Of a stretch of 64,000 nt of DNA, positions 58,813 through 64,000 are shown piece by piece. This stretch comes from Eurosta solidaginis. Its lineage: Eukaryota > Arthropoda > Insecta > Diptera > Tephritidae. The DNA is taken from NCBI RefSeq assembly GCF_040869045.1, contig NC_090322.1:272888662-272952661 (forward strand). Direction: 5' to 3'. The notes below the pieces were generated by a model. The model was not told the origin of the DNA. It did no database searches and saw nothing but the letters and a program-made list of their open reading frames with translations. The first letter of the stretch is position 1, and every line of letters starts with the position of its first letter. The translations under genes were made by a program, and so were the position numbers.

Positions 58813-60785
58813 TTGCTTTCTTTGCTATTTTCAGTTTTATCCCATTTCACTCTCTAGTACAATTTGAGACATTCTGGCCCATAATCATAGTCGAAATAAA
58901 ATAGAGTTTTATTGGTTTAAACATGGTTCTAAATTAAATATCATTTTAAGTCTGTTATAGTCCACTTAAATACTACTTTATCTCTAAAAAAAGTATTTTA
59001 AATTTAAAATGACATGAGCGCGATTTTAATTTTTTAAAATAGGTTTTAAGTTGGTGGTCTGCTGTCAAAAGTTGCGAGAAATTAAACAATTTGCTATTTA
59101 AACGCGATGAACTTAAATGGAAGTGAAAAAAGGCTGCCCCGATAAGCAAATATACGTCAGGAGCTAATTTATTATACCTAGAATGCGTATTAATATGTTT
59201 GTGACGAAAATTACACAATCATAAAATGTGCGATGCTGATTTGGCTCCACATATGCGAAATCTTTAATTAAGACTATTCCGCACCACAGGCGTCGATTTT
59301 TAATACATGTCAAAAAATTTCGGGAGAGGTGTCAAATGTCGCGGTTTAATTTCGGAAGCCGCAAAGTAATAATTGTACTCTGTCAAGATATTTTTGCAAA
59401 GAAAAAAGTTTAAGACTTTCATGTCGTTGATGTGGTTGTAAAATAATTAACTAAAAAGCCGTTTTGCGCTGATAAAATTCTAGGTCACTTCTCTCCTATG
59501 GAAAACTATACTAAACTCCCTTTATACATGCTGATTTTGCGAAGACAACCCTAAATTTGATTTAATCTGATTATCATTGAATGTCCTGCATACTTATTAG
59601 TATCGATGTTAGAGATATCCGTATTCGGTTTCGGGTTTATTAAATTAAAGCGCTTTAACGGTTAGGGCCACCTAACATTTAAGGTTTGCTTCATTTTGGC
59701 CGTCACATCTGTCTTAATGCAAACAACTTTTATTTACAACATTCTTACAAACTATATAAACTATTCAACATGAATACGAGTGTATGAGTGGATAGCCAAG
59801 CAACTAGGCTAGGCCTTTGCTTTAAGGAGCCCAAATCTGCTTTAACTACTTATTCGTTTATGTTGCGAGATTTAAATATTTTTTAAGAACGAAATTAAGT
59901 AAATTTTCTTTTTTAAATTGACGGCTGATAAAAAACAGCGAATTTTTACAAAACGTTTGCTAATAACTTTTAAATAGAATTGAATGATAATTATCCGCCA
60001 CCGGATTATAATCAAAACGCGTTTTCAGGTACTTCTTTGACAATTTTTGTGGCATTGTAAGAGTTTTTGTCAAGTTTTTATACGTGGAGTTGAGTAACCA
60101 CGGTTGTAAGTAACAGGGTGAACTTTTAAAATTTCTTCATAGCGCCTATCAATACATTTTTTTCATACGGATACCCTGTCCATGCTTATTTTAGCTGAAA
60201 ACTGTGTTTAATATGTCTATGACAGACCAAAATTTTAAATCCCATTTTTAATTTAGGCAAGATTTTAACTAAAGAGTATTTTAGTCAGCGACTATGATTA
60301 CGGGCTATCGTAGCACTCCTCTTCACTGCAGAAGATAAAAGAATGTTTGACAGAAAAGAAATGAACTAAATTAAGTTTAATTCCTTTTCACAATTCGTTA
60401 ACGTTTTAAAATCCTCATCAATACTATAGAAGACACAAAAAATCTATGCTCTGGTTAACCATTTTATGTCTTTTGCGAATTGGAAATAAATTAAGGCAAA
60501 TTTGAAGCATTTTTGACAAAAAATAATTATTTCAGTTACAACCTTTTTAATCGGTCTCTTGAGATATAACTTTATTAACGGCTTCGCTCAGATATGTCCT
60601 TCTTAACAAAACTTTCAAGTTACGACCTTTTTATTATGATATGTATTGTAATATTTAATTTTGAATTTTCAAAAATTTGCATATTCCTTTGGAGATTCTT
60701 AAAATATACACGCGCATACATTTAGGCCTAATTGTGATTAAATTATAATTTTTATACAAATATATACGGATTTCAATTTTCACAA
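58813..60785 (+). other. intron spacer, no recognisable feature
   Basis: AT-rich sequence with no ORF above 81 codons, no inverted ends and no retrotransposon motif that I could see. Confidence 0.45.
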
Positions 60786-60792
60786 CCAGATC

Positions 60793-61182
60793 TTGACGCT
60801 ACGCCAAATCCTGGATAAGACTCACACTCGACCCTCAATATATTTTTCTCAACTCCAAATCAGCCATGGTCGTGCGAAAAAGAGTTACATACTAAGAATT
60901 CATACGCAGAATATATTTGCCAAAAAGTGCTACTTTGGCCTGAATAGGCTATCGAAAAGTGAACTCTTCTTTGAGAACAAACATCACGCTCTACATGTTC
61001 TGATGTATACTTCGGAATCATTGACCATGTCGAGGGAAGATGGCATGGCATGGCTTTTGGAGTGTACGAGAGAAAAGTTCTCCGGAAGATTAAGAAAAAT
61101 TGGTATAGTTAATACCCTACAGAAAATACATAAAAAGAAAACTTTGCGCGCCATACCGAGTAGATTTAGCCTGAGAATCTAA
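60793..61182 (+). pseudogene. internally deleted non-LTR reverse-transcriptase fragment
   Basis: The 129-codon frame opens with TLRQILDKTHTRPSIYF, matching the RT motif (T)(L)RQILEK......HLF.DF. It later reads HALHVLMYTSESLTMSREDG, EREKFSGRLRKIG-like residues (CTREKFSGRLRKIG), matching the distal motif L.YGSE.WT(M/L)T..D...L..FERKILR.I. In intact elements several hundred codons, including the catalytic YADD, separate these, so an in-frame deletion has joined them. It is still open, which may be chance. The clade is an I/R4-like or RTE-like element; I am not sure. Confidence 0.7.
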
Positions 61183-62334
61183 TCCAGCCGCGTCGTAATA
61201 ATTTTTTAATTAAAAATTTAAATTATTTATTTATTTATCTTAAAAAATCCTTGCGCAATTTCTGGATGGCTGCATCAAATATACAAAGAGCTCTTCCGTT
61301 GCTTATGATATACTTTTCGACTTAAAATAAAGAATATTATGGTTGCTGTTGTTGTTGTATTAACAGTGAGAATATTCTGGTAGAATGTAAATACATATTT
61401 TAGCGCAAATTTGTACAAATAAGTGTTCTTTCTTAAAAGAACCAATTTCCTTTAACTATTTTGAAGCATTCCCTTTAATTTAACTAGTGAAAAAACTCCT
61501 ATGAAATGGCTACCTACTTTTCTCCCATAACCGGTTTCCTCTTTTTCGAACATTGTTCAGTATAGGAGGAAAGGGAGAAGTGAAAAAACTCAAGGAATTT
61601 TTATTTAGAATACGAGGAATGGGAGAAGGGAAAAAACTCGCACGGAATTTTCGTTTAGAATTGGGCTGATAAAGTGCAACGCAGATCACCTTAATATCAA
61701 TATAATATTAATATTTTAGGCTCATATTTTTGGAGGCCTACTTTTGCCCTTTAATATTTACCGTGGTTTCGAGAGAATCAGAGAATCAAAAACAGAACTG
61801 TTCAACCCAAATTCACTGGAACCCTTTTTTTTTTTTTTTTTTTGCCCTGAAAAATAGGTACAGATACAAATTCATACTTTGAATATAAAAAATGATTTCA
61901 TAGCACCCCCATATGCCCTCACATATACATACATATGTACATTCGATTCATATAAAAGTGCCTGAATTTCATATGAAAGTGCAAAGAAAAAGCACTTCTA
62001 TATAAAGCAACAAATTGGCAACAAAAATTGTTCAAAAATACTGTAGCAATGTTAAATGTTAATTCAAAATTTATCCATTAAGGCGACCATCAAAATTCAT
62101 TGAACATTTAAATATATGTTTTTTTTTTTAGTTTCAGTGTACATATAATTCTGTACATGTGTTGTGATTTGTACTACAATATAAACATTTTTGAACAGCC
62201 CTGATAAGAAAAATAGTTTTTTTTTTTTTCATTAAGAACTACTTTGGCCAATATTGTTAAGACAAAAACTAAAGCTTTTTTGTTTTCTCCAACCATGATG
62301 AAGATGTGAAACTGCATCGAAACACGTAGGAGAA
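61183..62334 (+). other. intron spacer with small repeats
   Basis: TTGCTGTTGTTGTTGTATTAAC (61343-61364) is a second example of the inverted AAC tail seen at 52541, but the body after it is not recognisable. A unit of about 50 bp (AGGAAAGGGAGAAGTGAAAA and AACTCAAGGAATTTTTATTT / AGGAATGGGAGAAGGGAAAA and AACTCGCACGGAATTTTCGT) is duplicated at about 61567-61665. There is a T19 run at 61827. Nothing else. Confidence 0.5.
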
Positions 62335-62408
62335 AAGTAAATCTTTCTTTCTTTTCAGTTTTTCCTTATAAACAAAGGTAATAATTGAATAACAATTATT
62401 ATTACCCA
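62335..62408 (+). mobile_element. 3' body of the SINE at 58590-58812, + strand
   Basis: AGTAAATCTTTCTTTCTTTTC, AGTTTTTCCTTATAAACAAA and AATTGAATAACAATTATTAT match, in order, the 3' end of the minus-strand SINE near 58.6 kb. The promoter half is absent; upstream (62290-62330) is an unrelated-looking ATGATGAAGATGTGAAACTG phrase. Confidence 0.65.
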
Positions 62409-62414
62409 ATTTTA

Positions 62415-63180
62415 AAGTCATGAACCCTTGGTTGGTTGGTTGTTTAGAGTGGCGAGTCCCAATTGACTCCAATTAGCGCTCATGCGCCGTTTTGATACCA
62501 CAAACTCGTGAGTTAACCAATGAAAGGGTGTTGTAAGTAGACTAGTAAACACTTTCAAGCGCCTCAGGGAAACCCGTCCCCTACATCCATCCTGTGGAGT
62601 TTATAAATTTGAGAAGCTCTCCCGGCCTAACATCCTTGAGATCTGGGAGGCTTTCGAAAAAGGGCTTTCCAAGAAACTTTATTCTGCTACGACAGTGTGC
62701 TGGGCATTCGCACAGCAGATGCTCAACAGTTTGCTCCGCCTCCGGACGCTTGCAGCTACGACAGGAGGTATTGCGTTCCAGTCCCATCCGTGCCGCATGT
62801 GATGAACCCTTAAGAATTAAGTAAAATTGGCCAAACCAATAAAGTTATGTACGAGAAAAACCTACGTTTTTAGTTTTTTTTTTTAAGAAAAAGAATTACT
62901 GACAGCAAACATTTTTTTTCAAACCACTTTCTTTTTCTTCTTGTAGTCCTAATGTATTTTATAATATTTTGTTTTCTTCTGCCAAGGCGCATATGCGCTG
63001 ACTCTTTGCTCGATGACAGCAGGTACTTCGTTTTGTCCTCATTCACCGTCAAACCCATCTTTACCGCTTCTTTTTCCAGTTTGGAGTAAGCAGAACTAAC
63101 AGCGCGGGTGTTATGCCGATGATATCAATGTCATCAGCATATGCCAGTAATTGCACGCCATTCCATTTTATTGCAAATAA
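62415..63180 (-). pseudogene. non-LTR retrotransposon ORF2 fragments and 3' UTR, minus strand
   Basis: From right to left (5' to 3' on the minus strand): IKWNGVQLLAYADDIDIIGI (63170-63105) contains the catalytic YADD of the reverse transcriptase. After a frameshift come AVSSAYSKLEKEAVKMGLTV and NEDKTKYLLSSSKESAHMRL (to about 62985). After a deletion, MGLERNTSCRSCKRPEAEQT, VEHLLCECPAHCRSRIKFLG and LLKFINSTGW (62787-62585) give the C-terminal CxxC...HxxxxC zinc knuckle and tail. The 3' UTR runs to about 62415 (GGTTGGTTGTTTAGAGTGGC). The frameshift at about 63100 and the loss between knuckle and thumb make it inactive. Confidence 0.85.
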
Positions 63181-63184
63181 ATTA

Positions 63185-63290
63185 GGCTCGCGAGTGTTAT
63201 TTCCTTTTTTCAACGAACGTTATTCCTTTTTTAAAAAGAAATAAAGCCCGCGAGCTTTATAACCCAAAAATAGGGTACCGACGCCCGTGG
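63185..63290. repeat. small inverted repeat next to the third bves exon
   Basis: AGGCTCGCGAGTGTTATTTCC (63184-63204) is complementary, with a few mismatches, to GAAATAAAGCCCGCGAGCTTTAT (63238-63260), separated by a T/A-rich loop. A similar word, CCCGTGGGCTTG, follows at 63283. It is probably a MITE fragment. Confidence 0.5.
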
Positions 63291-63368
63291 GCTTGTTTTA
63301 CCCCGAATGTCTGTAAAAAAGTGTTTATTTCCTAATTTCAAATGAATATTAATATTTTTTATTTATAG

Positions 63369-63504
63369 GTAAGCGAGTCAATAGCTAGCAATGGATTTTT
63401 ACCATCTGGAAACTATGACGACGCTGAAGATAAACCAATGCTGATCATGAAAAAAAATGTGGAAGGTCATGGCCTAACAGCCTTAATAAATCGCCAACTG
63501 CAAG
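63369..63504 (+). CDS. bves: Popeye-domain protein, internal exon c
   Basis: The acceptor is TTTTTTATTTATAG and the donor GTGAGTC. It holds 45 codons in phase 0 plus one base. The peptide starts VSESIASNGFLPSGNYDDAE and ends NVEGHGLTALINRQLQ. It continues directly from exon b (...LMQVTQ|VSESI) and would lie after the Popeye domain, in the low-complexity cytosolic tail that is variable in the family. Evidence for the join is the matching phase, the borders, the absence of stops, and the strand. The assignment is less secure than for exons a and b because the tail is poorly conserved. Confidence 0.72.
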
Positions 63505-64000
63505 GTGAGTCTATCAGGTGATTATCAATTTTTGTTGTATACATACATATAAACGTAGATGCATACATACATACATACATAGGTCAATCTTTTACGCGTA
63601 TTATAAAGATAAATTAGACTATTAGACGCAGCTTAATGTGCAGTTCTTATTAAAACGAAGATTTTAAACACACATACAAACACACTCCTAAAAACACATA
63701 CTCCCACATGTAAATAGATTTGTATGTTTATGTTTGAATGCCAAGGATTTATTATTGTGTAATCCTACATTTTTAATATTTATTATTTGCATTATAATTA
63801 GTACATGTATATATAATATAGATATTTATGTATCTAAAATGTTTAAGTTAATAGTTGAATGTTATCATTGGCATACGCTTTTTGTTTTTGTATACATACA
63901 TATTTATGTATGCCTAGTGAGTGCTGTTTTAGGTAGTATGTATTTAGTTTTTTTTTTTTTTATTATTTTTTATGTCAATATGTCCAAAGATGTGAGTAAA
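63505..64000 (+). other. following bves intron, truncated by the window end
   Basis: It begins GTGAGTCTATCAGG. It is AT-rich with (CATA)n near 63560-63580 and a T-run at about 63950. No exon is seen before the window ends. Confidence 0.55.

Overview
The window looks like repeat-dominated intergenic and intronic DNA from a higher dipteran, most likely a tephritid fruit fly. The base composition is AT-rich and there are no bacterial-style operons. Spliced exons carry GT/AG borders, and there are many remnants of jockey-like and other non-LTR retrotransposons, hAT and Tc1 elements, MITEs and SINEs. Several repeat sequences resemble ones I remember from tephritid assemblies. The family assignment is an inference from memory, not a search.

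The only host gene I can support is on the + strand at the right end. Three exons (48224-48326, 48564-48713, 63369-63504) encode the middle of a Popeye-domain protein, the Drosophila bves / vertebrate POPDC family. The first two exons are separated by a 237-bp intron. The second and third are separated by a 14.7-kb intron filled with transposons. Exons upstream of 48224 and downstream of 63504 were not found.

The main feature is a large rolling-circle-like (Helentron/DINE-1-like) non-autonomous element, present four times in the same orientation: 1-720 (3' end only), 11273-20224, 29875-39985 and 49485-52020. Each full copy starts with an imperfect palindrome containing ACTCAGTTGAG. A head of about 1.3 kb follows, then a tandem array of a 130-bp monomer, then the inverted motif CTCAACTGAGT and a GTTCGG/CCGAAC hairpin just before the 3' end. 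The arrays hold roughly 5 (cut by the window edge), 58, 67 and 9 monomers. The two long arrays also contain multi-monomer duplications of 2.85 kb and 4.55 kb period. A truncated, diverged relative lies on the minus strand at 44245-44408.

The rest is a layered set of insertions. Exact target-site duplications define hAT elements at 6494-8923 and 9753-11044. The latter holds another hAT at 10406-10996, which in turn holds a MITE. A palindromic hAT at 55372-57722 contains a truncated SINE with an 11-bp duplication and a 346-bp terminal-inverted-repeat element whose empty site is preserved in the opposite arm. Other pieces are a 1.18-kb palindromic element (22419-23598), two copies of a TA-flanked MITE (23752-24159, 44429-44912), GGGGATTTTG minisatellite foldbacks (about 29.2-29.8 kb and 40.2 kb), a TCTCGCGAGA-rich inverted repeat (27.3-27.9 kb), tRNA-derived SINEs, and broken non-LTR ORFs at 4.8-5.1, 21.3-22.1, 47.2, 52.5-53.5, 60.8-61.2 and 62.4-63.2 kb. 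Between these I see mostly AT-rich unique sequence with no recognisable gene.
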